A stretch of DNA of 64,000 nucleotides from Gordionus sp. m RMFG-2023 (Eukaryota > Nematomorpha > Gordioida > Chordodea > Parachordodidae). The DNA lies in the NCBI RefSeq assembly GCF_954871325.1, contig NC_088777.1, forward strand, positions 7,665,366 through 7,729,365. Reading direction: 5' to 3'. Numbering within the stretch: the first letter of the stretch is position 1; each line of letters opens with the position of its first letter. The notes beneath the pieces were generated by a model. The model did no database searches and had not been told where the DNA came from. It worked only from the letters and a program-made list of their open reading frames with translations. Both the position numbers and the translations under genes were made by a program. This document shows positions 1 through 13,000 of the stretch, one piece after another.

Positions 1-1700
1 TAATATAATAGAATGCTTATTTTGAGCATGAATTCTAATTGAATAAATAGCATTAAGTGGCTTTTCGCGGATGTTTTCGAAATCCGTCCAAAAGATGTTG
101 GATACTTTGGCCTCTAGGCTCTCATGTTAGGCAAAATCGTGATAAGTTAATTACAATTTTTCCGGAGATTTATAATGTGCACGTGCTCTTTTTACGCTTT
201 CAATAATCAGTTTTTTTCTCTAACTGATTAGACTTAAATAAAATTTTGACAGCTAAATAAATTCACTATGCTTGGATTTAGGTTTAAATTGCTTTATTTT
301 AGCTCCCATTTGTTCAATTCGATTTATTAAATATTTTAATTTCACTATACATTTTTATAATCTAGTTTTTTTATTTTATTTTATCGAAGATTTTTACAGT
401 AATGATAAAATCTTAAACCTAGGAAAAACAAAAGGGCTTATGGACCAGGGTACATTAGTCTATTCATATTTATTTCCAAGCTTTTTAGGAAATTTAATTA
501 AGGTTTAACGATAATTTCATTTAATATTTTATAATTAATATATCCCAATTCGGTTACTTTGTGCCATATTGAATGGATTCATTAATTTAGGACATGTAAC
601 AAGAGATTTATTTAGAAGAAAATACACAATATTCGTTAAATAAAACATTGATCAATAATTTTAGTACATGCAAAGAATGAATACTTAGTTTAGAGCACTG
701 ACTATCATTTTAACATATTCCATTAATTAATGTAACACTTTTTAATATTTATATTTTTTGCTAAAAAAAGTATTTAATTCATCATATTTAATTTATACTA
801 TAAGTGGCCCCCCCCCCCCCACCTCCCAAGAATAAAATAATTTTGACCCTATTCCTATTTTGCTCAAAAGTATATAATATAAAGATTATAAGATTATAAT
901 GTCAAAGTGCGATCTAAAGGTTAAAACTATGTTGATTTATATTTTATTTATTAAATTTTGGCAACTTATAATATGAAATCATATGCGATTTTAGATATAT
1001 TTATATATTTTACTTTTTTAAATCTATTTATAATAATAAATTTAAACGCCATCTAGTGATTACATCATTATAATATTTTAAATAATATATATTTAAAAAA
1101 AAATTCAAAATAAGATTATTTTATAGATATACTTACATATTTGTTTTAAATATCTACTAGTTAACCAGATTAATGGAACTATATTAATTTATTTAATTCA
1201 TAAAAACAAATTATTCAAAGAAATACAAAGGAAAAAAAATATATTAATCAAAAATAAATTATATTATAAATTTCTTATCGACTTTTTAGGTAAAAATTCT
1301 TGATATTTACGTGAGAAAAATCAAATTCATATGTTTAAACATACTAGATAAATTTTTAAAATTTATGTTTTTTATATTCAAATTTAAATATATAGTTGTT
1401 ACATTAACTAAAAATTGTATTTATTATAAAGTTTGTTGCTTTATATGCTGAAAATATATATAGATGATAAAATATTTTTATAACATATCCTAAAGATTTT
1501 AATTATTACCTATGATTTATAATTGATGCTCAAATCATAAATCTGTAAAATATAAAAAATAATCACATTTGTTAGTATATCTTTTAAGGATAAATAATAA
1601 TATATTTAAATAATATAAATAAATATATAGTAAATTAATATAATAAATTGAGCATATGATTTAAAAGAATTATGAGTATTCATAGTTTGCCCTTCAGTTT
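1..1700. other. AT-rich intergenic DNA, no recognised gene
   Basis: Mostly A/T-rich sequence with long A and T runs and a pure C run near 808-820. A patch at about 56-150 is clearly richer in G+C than its flanks and has short open stretches on both strands, but I recognise no protein family in it. The open reading frame at 272-508 is AT-rich and low in complexity, and I do not treat it as a gene. Confidence 0.6.
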
Positions 1701-1705
1701 TTCTT

Positions 1706-1849
1706 CTTCCATCTGAATATTCCTCTCTTGTTCTTAATTGCTTTTCTCATCGCCGATTCTGTGATTAAGGTTTGGTTCTTTTGTTGACTTCCATCTGAAT
1801 ATCCCTCTCTTGTTCTTAATTGCTCTTCTCATCGCCGATTCTGTGATTA
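1706..1849. repeat. Two-copy direct repeat at the LINE 3' end
   Basis: A stretch of about 62 bases starting cttccatctgaat occurs at 1,706 and again at 1,788, an 82-base period, with one or two differences. It overlaps the stop codon of the LINE ORF fragment and its 3' tail, so it is probably a tail repeat of the LINE. Confidence 0.75.
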
Positions 1850-2248
1850 GGGGGTATCAGTCATTGAGAATATGAAGCTGAGGTAATTGGATTTTATTAT
1901 ATTGAGGGCTAATCTTTGGCGTAGGTAGTAACCCTCGTTGGGATCTTCGGTCCTAGTAGAGATCCGTTTCCCCAGCTCTTTAAAGAAGGCAAGGGCATGA
2001 GAGCCGAACGACGTTAGAGTTGTGGCGATTAGTGGTAGGAATGTGTAATTGGCCGGAAGCGATGGCGAATATTTAGCGAGTTTATTCGTCTCGGCGTCTA
2101 CTAGAGCATCTCTATTTATATTGGAAGGGGCAAGGGGATCGATGCATGAGAAATCCCAGGTTAGGAATTCCCCCCTCTTTCAAAGGATCATGGTAGAGCC
2201 ATCGGGACGCTTACCATCAGAATTGTAGAGTCCAGTAGGTTCGAGTCA
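1847..2248 (-). pseudogene. LINE 3' ORF end, copy 1 (RT-linked C-terminal domain)
   Basis: Read on the minus strand, this gives the C-terminal part of a non-LTR retrotransposon protein. Visible motifs, in order, are LEPTGL, SDGKRPDG, CIDPLAPSN, a run containing ETNKLAKYS, AFFKELG and YYLRQRLA, ending at a stop at 1,847-1,849. The same motifs occur in the second copy at 44,054-44,791. From memory of the family, this region lies downstream of the reverse transcriptase in many invertebrate LINE-like ORFs. The spacing of RPD, D-x-S-C and E-x-x-K resembles a PD-(D/E)XK nuclease core, but that is inference. The fragment has an in-frame stop after the RPDG motif, another just before LEPTGL, and no RT attached, so it is a dead 5'-truncated copy. 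Confidence 0.7.
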
Positions 2249-2560
2249 AAACCGTTTAATTGCGAAAGTTTGAGGCCAAAATATTTAAAAATTTCGCAAT
2301 TATACGATTAAAAATCAATAATAATTTATTTGTTAAAAATCTAGGTAATAATTAAAATCTTTAAGAAAAAAAAGTTATAAAGTGAAAATTCAAATTTATA
2401 AAAATGTAATTCTGACAAAGTCCATCATAAAGCGATCCTAAAATACTTCAATATAATAGTTAATAGTGTATTTGCACATAATTTTTTTGGCACTAGCCCC
2501 TTCAATATTCCGGTATCAAACCCCATTCAAATGATATTTCCATTTCTATTCATTATTTTG

Positions 2561-2729
2561 CAGAGTTGTTAAAGGATCTAGATACGAGTATCTAGTTCCT
2601 GTATCTAGATATAAAAATGTGGTATCTGTACCTAGATAAATTTTTTATTAAAATATCTGTATCTAGATATTATTTTAGACGATGTATCTGTATCTAGATC
2701 CAATTAAAAAGTATCTTTTAACAACTCTG
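2561..2729. mobile_element. hAT-type MITE (TATCTAGATA-rich), 169 bp
   Basis: Terminal inverted repeats CAGAGTTGTTAAAGGATCT and AGTATCTTTTAACAACTCTG bound the element. A perfect 8-bp target duplication TTATTTTG lies at 2,553-2,560 and 2,730-2,737. The interior is packed with TATCTAGATAC-like repeats on both strands and has no coding capacity. An 8-bp duplication and CAG...CTG ends are diagnostic of hAT. A half copy of the same family appears at about 62,316-62,348 inside PSMD4 intron 7, and a looser relative near 42,333-42,395. Confidence 0.9.
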
Positions 2730-3029
2730 TTATTTTGATTATAAAAAAATAAATATAATAAATAAAAATTAAATTGACGCCATTTGCTAATTCATTCATT
2801 CATTGCCTTATCTCCTCTACATTTTAACATTTTAAAGGTAAGTTATATAAAATTATAAATAACTTACTTATACTAATTATGATTAGAATTAAAATGATAA
2901 ATTTCGCATACATTGCGTATATGATTTTTCATCAAACTTCAAGAAGAATGCAATCAAATCAATAATATAAATAATCAAAAAAAACTTCAATTTGTGTTTT
3001 TTAGCCCTTGGGCGACACAACGTAAAAAC

Positions 3030-6000
3030 CAGGGTTTCGAACCGTTTAGTATAACGGTTCGGTTCGTTCCGGTTTTTAGTTTAAAATTTTATAAAGGTTT
3101 TGTTCCATTTCGGTTTTTTAAAAAAATAATCATATCGGTTCGGTTCGGTTTATAATTTATAACGGTTCTTTTCGGTTTGTTCCGGTTTTTATAAATTTAA
3201 TTTTAAAAAAAATTAATCATTAACCATGTATATATTAATTTTAGAGAAAAATCTTTTTATAATTTCTTATTTAATTTAACCATGAATGATAATCTAATAG
3301 ATATTTTTATTAAACTTAGTAAATATAAATTAGACAAATCAATTCTTTTTATTTCATAAATAAGATAAACACAAACATGCGCAAATACAATGAGGAATAA
3401 AATAACACATAAATATAAGGAAATTTATATTATTTATTTTTAAAAAGAGAATTGGAACGGATAACTAAAATATTTTCTAATATTTCAGGATTTAATTTAG
3501 TTCTTTGCGCAGAGAGTATAAACTTAAGGCTAGAAAATGCTCTTTCTACGGATACCTGCGTAGCTGGAATAGCTAGCACAACCATAGCTAACTTATAAAG
3601 TTCTGGCATACTATTCTTTACATTTTCCCAATAATTCAAAAGATTTGCATCTTTTTCTAATCTCTCTATATTATCAAATGACCGAATTATATACTCTATT
3701 TCTACACATTTATTATAATTTTTTATGCCCTGAGAACAATTCTTATTAGGGCTTTCATGCGACATTAATAAATCTTCAAAATCATCATCTAAGTTATCTT
3801 TCGAATGTGAACACGTAGGAATAGTATCTAGATTTTCAATATTATGATTATTTAAATTTTGGATTAAGTTCCAAGTTTTATAAAGATGTTTTTTGGCGAT
3901 ATCTTTTTCTTCAAATGATCAAAATACATTATATCTTGGGTCGAGATATATAGCTGAGCAAAAAACTTCATTTTTCAAATTAATCGCTCGTGCTTTGATT
4001 GTACAAAGTAAAAGTTTGGCAAATGAAGTGTCTATTTTGCTAGTTTGCATGATACATTTGATCCATGCTGCATAAAAATCGCCCATGGTCATTTGTTCAC
4101 TTTGTATATATTTTGTCAAAATATAAGATGGATATAAAGCTTTTAATATATCACTAATTATTTTCCATTCATTCTCTGACAAACATTTTTCACGATCATT
4201 ACTTTGGGCCGATATTTCTCGGCAAAAGTTTTTTAACTCTAATAATCTTTCCAACATTAAATAGATTGAATTCCATCTTGTGCAACAATCTATTAGTGGC
4301 TTTTTTAAATTTAATTTGGACAAAATAGACATTGTAGTCTGATTTCTTATTTTTTTGCAAATGTTTCTTGCTTTATTAATAATAACAATTTCATTTGAAT
4401 TTTTTATGCAATCATTAATTGCTAATTGAAATGTGTGGGAGGCACATATGCCCATTAACATGGATCTCGTATGAGGTACAATATTAATACTTTCATTATT
4501 AAAAAAAGGTTCTTCATTTTCATTAACAATTATATCATCATTGTTATTTAAATTATCATTATCTAAATAATCATTAAGGATATCATCTTCATCATCTTCT
4601 TCATCATGATGTATTAACAGCTTGATTAATTTAATCATGTTAGCTGCATTGTCTGTGTTTATCGTATAAATTTGATCAATTCTTATTTCATGTTCGTTTA
4701 GAACATCTAGAATAATTTTTTTTAGATATTCTGATGTATGTCTTTCTTTTATCTCTTTCATGCATAACGTCGTTCTTAATTTTATTTCTCCATTATCTAT
4801 AAATTGAATATTGATCCCCAGTATGGACCTATATCGAGTTGCAATATCTAATTTTAACGATATAAGTTTTTGGTATGTTTCTTTTTTTAAATTTTGCGAA
4901 AAATCAAATGCCATTTTTTTTAATATTATTGGGTATATTTTCAGAATTGATGGTTAAATTACCACCCAATCCTACAATTATCGGATCTATAATATTTCTA
5001 AAGGCTTTGTCATCAATTGATTTTATTGGTCTCCCATGAACTGTGATTAACTCAGTGCAGGAGCGGATTAAAGTGTCTTTATTAATATTAATTTGTATTG
5101 TATTAGTTTTGGTAAAAGCATTTTGAATTGTATTATGATTATTTGCATTTTTTGTTATTGTTTTTTTAATAGTCAAATTATCTTTTTTTTTTTTTAATAA
5201 TTTGAATTCCTTATCGTGGAATCTTTCTATATGTTGTTCAAGATTTGCTGCATGGTCCCCGGTTAAAACTTTACCACAGTTTTCTAGTTTACAAGTAGAT
5301 TGATTTTTTACAATATCTAATTTAAAATATGATCGCACAGGATTTGACTTTTCCCGAACCATTTAATAGATACTAATATGCTATATGATGATGAATAGAT
5401 CAGAATCTTTTATTATAAAAATAGAATAAATAAATTTCTTAATAGAATCAGTATAATTTTTTATTTATCTTATCTGACAAGATCTCCCCCAAAAACGTGA
5501 ATTATATGCAGGCCTACCCTTCATATAATTATGCCGATTTTTTCCTCAAAGATACTAACAACATTCCTTGTACACAGATGAAACTAAATAAGTGAATGGA
5601 GCTTACTAATACCATTTTAATAAATAATTTGATTTAATAGAGAAAAGAAAGAAGCAAAAAGATAAGATATAAAATAAGAAGAAAAGAAATAGAAAAGCTG
5701 TTTAAAATTCCAAAAACAACTGTCTTTTATTAAAAAATTAAAGTTAATTAAATTAAAACTTTAATGGATACTTTATCATTTTATAATTATCCAATTGAAT
5801 TTCATGTGTTTAAATTTTATTTGGTACTATAAGATTTAGAAGGTTAATCAGTAAGTAGTTATTATTTCAAGAAATTATCCACTAAAGTGTAAATGGAAAT
5901 AAATAAATAAATTAACCATAAAATACAGGAATATTAATTAACAATCATATGTTTTTTTTAATTTCAGAATTCTAATATTCATTTAAGTCATTATAAATTA

Positions 6001-6572
6001 TTCATTATGAAAATATTAATTAATAAGAAATTAATATAAAACAGTATTTTATTAAAAGTAATCAGTACCTGATTTTCTTTAGATGTTAGTTAGAATTATG
6101 ATTTTTCCCAAATTATTAGCAAGTATTAATAAACTAACTAATAACTAATGTACATATATATATAAGAATAAACTTGTTAATTTAAAGAATAGTCTTGTTT
6201 GATTTTAAGATTCTTATCTAATTAACTGGTAATTCGCCTAATCTCTATTAAATTGAGTATTTATTAAAGTGAAAAGAAAAAACAATAAACAAGGTGGTAT
6301 TAATTGACATGTAAAAAAAAATCAATTTGAAAAGAAATAAAGAGTTTAAAAATTTCCCCAAGGAAAATTCAAATTTCAATTTTAGGTTAATAATGTTTAA
6401 ATTTAATTATTTTTTAAAACCGTTTTGAACCGGTTTAAACCGGTTTAAAATATTTATAACGGTTCGGTTCGCTCTTTTTATAGTTTCTTTATAACGGTTC
6501 GGTTACGGTTACGGTTCAGAAAATTATAACGGTTCATTCCGGTTTGGCGGTTCGGTTCGGTTCGAAACCCTG
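3030..6572 (-). mobile_element. hAT DNA transposon, 3.5 kb, nearly complete
   Basis: The ends are CAGGGTTTCGAACCG at the left and its complement CGGTTCGAAACCCTG at the right, flanked by a perfect 8-bp target duplication GTAAAAAC at 3,022-3,029 and 6,573-6,580. Both subterminal regions (about 3,045-3,190 and 6,415-6,560) are filled with CGGTTCGGTTC-type repeats in opposite orientation, the usual layout of transposase binding sites in hAT elements. The transposase is read on the minus strand. The right third (about 5,390-6,410) is non-coding. Because ends, duplication and most of the transposase are preserved, this is the youngest-looking autonomous-type element here. Confidence 0.93.
3430..5362 (-). 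pseudogene. hAT transposase (BED finger, RNase H-like core, dimerisation domain)
   Basis: The N-terminal piece (4,904-5,362) has a BED-type zinc finger with C24, C29, H44 and H49. The middle piece (3,919-4,914) has the hAT catalytic features: LDIATRYR (first Asp), INTDNAANM (second Asp), CASHTFQLAIND (CxxH), CCTRWNSIYLMLERL (RW motif) and LDPRY. The C-terminal piece (3,430-3,765) has the dimerisation domain ending in VPATQVSVERAFSSLK. Two lesions separate the pieces: a frameshift at an A-run (plus-strand T-run) near 4,913 and an in-frame TGA at 3,919-3,921; after that TGA the frame stays open into the last piece. The product would be a little over 600 residues, normal for the family. Both lesions could be sequencing errors, as one lies in a homopolymer. 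Confidence 0.9.
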
Positions 6573-6580
6573 GTAAAAAC

Positions 6581-7615
6581 TGTTATATTTAAAATGTACT
6601 GATATTTACCTCACGAGATTTTTGAAAAATTTAAAATTTCGGTTTTAAATTTCATCGGTTGGCGCGAATAACATTTTGGCGGCTATTTGGACATACGACA
6701 GTGGCCTATTTAGAGAGGGGTCAAAGAGGCATTCGACACCCACCTATCTCCTCCCCCTTTTGAATTTTTCCCCATTTTTAATATATAAAGGTATTTTATA
6801 ATAAAAAATATATTATGCGTTTTATCTCGCCCCCCCCCCCTCTACCCCTTTGCTTCTAAATAGAGTTCTTAGAAACACCATTGGTGTGTGAAAGAAAGAA
6901 AAAAAGGTAGGGGTGCATTTGATAAAATGAAAAAGAATAAGTTGACAATTGCTGGATCAAGTATTACCATTAAATTGCTTATATAAATATCATTTTAAGG
7001 AAATGAATTGATTGTCTACTAAATGTCACACAATAATTATACTTCATTTATTTTTATTTTTTTATAATGGATTTAGTAAGTTAAAAGTTTTTATATGAGT
7101 TTAAAATGGGTACTGTAATCATGAGCGATTCAAATACTCAGATTTCCAGAAAAATCTAAAAAAGTTACAATAAATTCTTTATTTCCTTCTAGAAATAACT
7201 TTTAAACATATAAATTTGTAATTATGAATAATAATTTTAGACCCTTTTTTGGTATTTAGTTATACTTAAAAAAAAAATTACGACTTTAATTTAAAACCTA
7301 TGTTATAGAGATTAGTTTTTAATAATATTTCGAAATTCCTTGTCCTTATCTTAAAAATTAACAATTATTTTTACTACTTATAGAAGAGTGGAAAATAAAA
7401 ATGTGTTTTTTTAATATATTATTCAAAAATGAATAAATAGTATAATATTAAATTTAAAAAACAATTGGAAAATGATTTGATATTTGAATATCCAAAAATC
7501 ATAATGGGGAAAAAAAAATATTATAAAAATTTACCCATTATTTTATTAATAACATTATTCATATTTTAAAATTTGCATTGTCCCATAATATGATTCAAAA
7601 GGATAAAAAAAATTG
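6581..7615. other. Intergenic, no gene seen
   Basis: AT-rich DNA between the hAT element and the peptide gene. It holds a C-run near 6,830-6,840 and a slightly GC-richer stretch at about 6,655-6,770 with no recognisable protein. No inverted-repeat element with a target duplication was found. Confidence 0.55.
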
Positions 7616-7617
7616 GC

Positions 7618-7624
7618 TATAAAA
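7618..7624 (+). promoter_or_regulatory. TATA box of the Gly/Tyr-rich peptide gene
   Basis: The sequence GGCTATAAAAGAAC lies about 85 bases upstream of the start codon at 7,708. A TATAAAA preceded by GGC is a good core promoter match, and the distance leaves a 5' leader of about 50-60 bases. Confidence 0.6.
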
Positions 7625-7707
7625 GAACTTCGAAAATTCAACTTTCATTAAATCTAGTTATAATTTTAACTTAATTTTTTTGTATATTAATCATACTCGA
7701 TAAAAGA

Positions 7708-8082
7708 ATGAAATCCTTCACTTCAGTTCTGTTATTCCTAGCGATCGTAAGTTTTATATATCTTTTATACGAAATATTTTAATATGCCGACTAATATGTG
7801 TGTGAATTTTTAGGATAGTGTATTACTATACTCAGCGGAATTCCAGATTTAAATAAAATTCCTTCTTTCCCCGAATCTAAAAATTTTAAATTAAATTATT
7901 TATTCTTGTAAATATAATAGGTTTTGGCTTTCGCGATGTTTCAAAATGGAAAAGTGAGCGCTCAATTTGGCTTACCATATTATGGAGGATTATATGGGGG
8001 TTATGGCGGCTATGGCTATCCGTATGGCGGATATGGGGGTTATGGCTATGGGGCTTATGGTGGATATCCGTTTTATGGGTGA
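7708..8082 (+). CDS. Small secreted Gly/Tyr-rich peptide, two exons
   Basis: Exon 1 (7,708-7,746, 13 codons) encodes MKSFTSVLLFLAI and ends at a GTAAGT donor. Exon 2 (7,921-8,082) follows an AATAG acceptor and begins VLAFAMFQNGKVSAQFG. The product is 66 residues. Residues 1-27 form a signal peptide with a hydrophobic core and a VSA-QF cleavage site. The mature 39 residues are almost only Gly and Tyr, with repeats of YGGYGGYGYPYGG. Such peptides resemble nematode caenacin/nlp-type antimicrobial or cuticle-associated secreted peptides, but similar compositions occur in eggshell, silk and shell proteins, so function is open. A paralogue with the same first exon length, the same phase-0 intron inside the signal peptide and the same VSAQFG junction lies at 38,987-39,223. 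The gene has its own TATA box and polyadenylation signal. Confidence 0.85.
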
Positions 8083-8171
8083 ACTTTGATGGTGCTGTTG
8101 CTTATGATACTTAATTCTGATTAAAATTTTGTTTTATTCACATTTGTTCTCGTTGCTAAATATCCATATAC

Positions 8172-8177
8172 AATAAA
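8172..8177 (+). terminator. Polyadenylation signal AATAAA of the peptide gene
   Basis: AATAAATAAA lies about 90 bases after the stop codon at 8,082. It is the first canonical signal downstream of the gene. Confidence 0.55.
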
Positions 8178-8182
8178 TAAAA

Positions 8183-10071
8183 TTTATAGCTATTGATTAA
8201 ATCAAATTTCAAACCTGGTTCTATTAATTAAATCAAATTTAAAGCCTAGTCCTTATAAAAAAAATTAGTGAGTGGGTTATCCAGATTTATTAGAATTTTT
8301 AAGATATCTACTAAGGGATATAAGAATATGTTCTGTTTTGACTTTGTAGAACAGGATCCGGCCTCAAAGATTTCAAACTGATATAAATGCATATTCTAAG
8401 CGAACTCATTATATAAGCCTAAAGTATATCCACAAAATTTTTAATTATTTTTATCTTAATCTGTCTCGTTTTATCATTGATCAATAAAATCATTCCCTGT
8501 ATTAACAGAGAGGGCGATTCCACGGCGGAGTATACAAAAAATTAATGTAAATATATTATATTTATATCATATTTCATATACTTTGACTCGAATTCATGAT
8601 AACTGTGAATGCAAGGGTAAGTTTGTTATAAGAAAAAGGGTAATATAATTTATTGTCAAAAAAATAATAATAAAGCACCAAATTTAAATATAATTTAAAA
8701 AATTGGATAAATCATTCTGTACCTCTTTTTAACATAAATAAATAATATAATTTCATTTACAATAATTATATATTATTAAATAACGTAGTATTTCGAATTC
8801 TTCTTTTTCTTACAAAAAAAATACTCTCCCAAAAGTTAATTATAATCATATTTAACAAATTTGATAAATTAATTTTTTAAAAAAATAAAATATTCGTATT
8901 AAAAAAATTGGTAATAAATCATAAAAAAATAGTCATTTATATTTTAAAAATATGGATATCTTACATTATAACAATATACAGGTTTGAAATGGTTTGGGAT
9001 AATATAACAGCATATAATAAAAAACCCTATCCTTTTATTCATTCATATTGCATACAATGAATATAGATTTTTCCCAAATATCGATTATTATGAATGGAAA
9101 TATAAATTGGGACCTTTGTAAAATAATATTGAAAGTGATTATTTCGAAATTTTGTTATATAAAATTAAATCTAGACATTAAAATATATATACAAAATATC
9201 ACATAAAATTTGTATTTTTTTGTTTTTTAAAATTTTTGGCAATATAAAAATATCGAGGAAAATAGAAATTTTTGATTTTTCTTTCTTCTATAATACCGAA
9301 ATTATTAAACGCAATTTAATCCCGTGTTCCCATTAGAGTTAATTATAAATATTGAATCTTATTTTATAAAATAAAAAAATACCTAATTTTACAATTAATT
9401 TAGAAAATATGGAATTTTCTTTTTTAAAAAAAAGAATATAGCATTTAACTTCATGTTTATCATATTTCCGTCCGACATAAAAGTGTATTTATTATTCCCA
9501 AGTAAATAAGTTTGAAAAAATAAAGAACCGCCACTTATTTTTTTAAAAAGGAAGGTAATTATCTGAATTAAAATGGAGTACGAGTTTACCTTTACTTTGT
9601 AAAAAAAAAATAGGTGGCCTTAGCATAGCAAGTGGGAAAATAATCAATTTTACAAAAAAAACATAGATAATAATAATAATTAAAGAGTTTTTTTTAAATG
9701 GCTATAATATTTTTGAAAAAAAATAACGGTTGAGGGAATTAAATTTTGATTATAAGCAAATAATGTATTAATGTATCGAAGAAATAAGGAAGGAAAAATT
9801 TTTTTTTTAAAATTATGTGATCAGAAATTGTAGGAATTTTTTTTTTTATAAAATATCTCTCTGTTCGAGAAATAAATGTTTTTATAAGATAGGCTGAAAA
9901 CATTTGACTATTGATAAAATCGTATGATGGAATGAATGAGAAATTCATAGGGGAGATTAAAAAATATTTAAAATTTACTAATGGAATGGGAGAACATAAA
10001 AAAGAAAAAATCATTCGGATTTAATAAATAGATGGAATGAATTGAAAATTTGGAGCAAATATATATTTTTT
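8183..10071. other. Intergenic, no gene seen
   Basis: Nearly 1.9 kb of very AT-rich DNA between the convergent peptide gene and the 3' end of UGDH. The minus-strand open frame at 9,739-10,014 is Phe/Ile/Ser-rich, lies downstream of the UGDH stop, and has no recognisable domain. An ATTAAA on the minus strand near 10,018-10,023, about 50 bases after the UGDH stop, could be its polyadenylation signal. Confidence 0.5.
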
Positions 10072-13000
10072 TTAAAGAGAGAAATCTCCAGCTGCTCTAG
10101 CACTGCTAAATGACTTCCGGGAATGAGGGGAAGGAAAGGAGGAACCGATGGTGTGCACGTGGAACCCAATTTTCTTGAGTTTTTCGGCGTTTAAAAGAAT
10201 TCGGCCATCGAATATGAACGCCGGTTTGCACATGTGGTCATAGATGCGTTGATAATCTAGGGTCTGTATAATTTATTTTATCAAAAATAATAATAATGAC
10301 CAAAAAGAAATTTCTAGAAGAGATCGTTAAAAATTAGGAATATAAAAAAGGTGTGCCTCATCCAAGGGAGGAGTCAACACTCAGGAAATCAGATCAACGG
10401 ATCTCTAGAAGATTTTCTGAAATACATAAAAATGTTGGATCTACACTTTTCCATTCCTATTTATTTATTATTCCTATTTATTACTTTCCATGCTTATTCA
10501 TTTCATTGTTGTTAGAGTTGGTTACCCAATTCTTAAAAATCGGTCAAAAAAGTAATAATAATTAACAATAAATTCCTGCCATTCTTGAAAAGAGGATATA
10601 ATATGATAATTTTTTTTTTGTAAAGCAAGATAAAAAATCTCTAAGTAAAGCAGCTTCGTCTTCGCTCTATAACTAATCCATAACCCATAAATGATCATTG
10701 CCCTAACACCCATAGTATAGAAAATAAATTGCCGAATGAACATGGGAATGAAAATTTCAAAATAACCAATCAATAATGTGAAGGTTAACCGAACCAATTC
10801 AGACGGCTCCACAATCCTAAAAAAAAGTTATCGACTTATTTCAGATCGAGTTTAGAAATAGAATCTAGTTATTTAGTCGGTCTCGGTCCGGTTAACTCCA
10901 TCTCAAATTGAGTTTTTATTTTTACAAAATTCGGATTATGGAGCAGTGGAACCGGACCCGATTGGCTTTCTGACAATTCTTTGATAAGCTAATCATTCGA
11001 TAAACACAAAAGTGAATTAGTAATATTTAAAACTTTGAATTCCTGCCACTCCGTGCAAATCACTATAGCGTGAGCTCCCTCGGTAGCCAGATACACGTCC
11101 TCAACTATAGCCACGTTTTCATCCACCAAATCCTCTATTGACCCCCATTCCTTAGTCTCGGCAGAGGATTTCTCCCCTTCGTGGAAGGAGGCGTAATGCT
11201 TAAGATCCCACTGAATTTGGGCCTTTTCAACTTTCGGGTCGTAGATGGTCAGTTTGGCCCGCTCTTCTAACAAGTAGCGGCAGACGTGAATGGCGCTCGA
11301 TTCTCGTGTATCGCCCGTATTTTCCTTGAACGAAAAACCGAGTAAGGCTATTTTCTTGTTGGAGACAGTTTTAAATAACGAAGATACTATCGTATCGGAG
11401 AATCGCTTCCTTTGGTACTCGTTGAGAGCTATTACCTTAAAACGGAGGGTTCGAAGAGTTAAATAATTTTTTTTTATAATTGAGATAAGGAATATTTTAA
11501 AAAAATTATGAGTAAACTTGTTGCCAATAAGCTGCCACTTCGGGTAAATTGAGGCATTCACTCAGGTAAACTAAATGTAAAACATCTTTTTTGAAACAGC
11601 TGCCACCAAAACCTAATAAATAATATAATTTAAAAAAATAAATAAATAATAACTTCCATTTGTAAGAGGAGGATTACAAAATAAACAAAAAATTTTACTT
11701 TTAAATTGGTTTTAAAAAAATTATTTTCAAAGGAAAAATTATTGTAAATAAAAAATTCGAATGAGATGTAAACCAAGACTGGCCTTTAGAAAGTGTGGTC
11801 CTATTCGGTGGTCGCGGCCGATAGCGTGCGCCACTTCACCGACGTGGGCACCTGTAGCTTCGCAAATGGCTGATATGGCGTTTATGCTACTAATACGTTG
11901 TGCGAGAAATGCGTTGGCTGCCTATTACGTATCATTATAAAAGTTAATAAAATGAAAATAAAAAAGAAGGAATATAAAGAGAAAAAAAAGGAAAAGAGAA
12001 AGATTTGGAGACGAAAGAGAAATAAATGGAACAAAGAAAAGAAATATTAGCAAAATCATATACTAAAAAAACGTCTGATTTTACCAATTTGGAAAGTTCG
12101 GAAGACCAAGTGTTGGTGGTTATGATCCTATCGCTAGGTATCCAATTGCAGTATAGTTCGCACAAGGCCCTTATAGCTATTTTGCCGTTTTTGGTGTCGC
12201 CGTGACCGCCAATTAAAACTCTATCCGGTTCCAACAAGTCTTTAATGGCGTTACCCTCAGCTAAAAATTCGGGATTCGATAGGATCTGAGGTATGAATAT
12301 ATATTATATGTGTAATAAGCATTAGTTTATTGCATACTATATCCAAGACTGTTGTGCGAGAGGGTGCATACAGTGCCCCACTTGTTTTAAATTTTTTGTC
12401 CCCAACAACGATCCCCACCAAAAAATTGAAATTATTTTTTCTATAGTGGTATAATATTATTATATCATTAAATAAACAAAATGGTGGTATATTAATGTAA
12501 TTTAAAACTTTTAGTTCCAGTATCCAATAGAAATAGGGGAATGTAGTTTTGACTAGCCATTTATTTGTTATATGAAGATGAAAGAAATTACAAATTATTT
12601 TTATAAACAAAGCAAAATCAACGAAAAGAGGATATAGATAATTTTTTATATAAATATTTCTTTTTTTTATATCTATGTATTTTAAACGATTGTAGTAGGT
12701 TTTATTTATTGACACAAAATGTAGATTATATAGCCAGTTTAACAAAAATTAAAATACGTGGGATCAAATAGCGTCTGAATTGGGCATTCAGTTGCTGAAG
12801 ATTGGAAGAGTACTCGATGTATTAAGGGTGTCTAGCAGTCTTTGTACTGTTAAGTCAGTTTGCATTAAATATGAGACCCTGTATATGAAATTTCAAAAAT
12901 TCAGCCAATTCTTGCAACAGTGCTAAATTTAGCGGGCTGTTCACCCGATTATAAAGTGGTAAATTCTTATCCGCCTTGATGTATGATGTTCTATTTGAAT

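Noticed and set aside
1706-1849. Short direct repeats as a CRISPR-like array
   Set aside because: Only two units, overlapping a LINE end, in a eukaryotic genome.
10522-10812. 96-codon minus-strand frame with hydrophobic stretches
   Set aside because: It lies wholly in UGDH intron 7, is AT-driven, and shows no known domain.
12257-12745. 162-codon minus-strand frame
   Set aside because: It begins in UGDH exon 4 territory and runs into intron 3; the composition is Phe/Ile/Asn/Tyr-rich and it matches no family.
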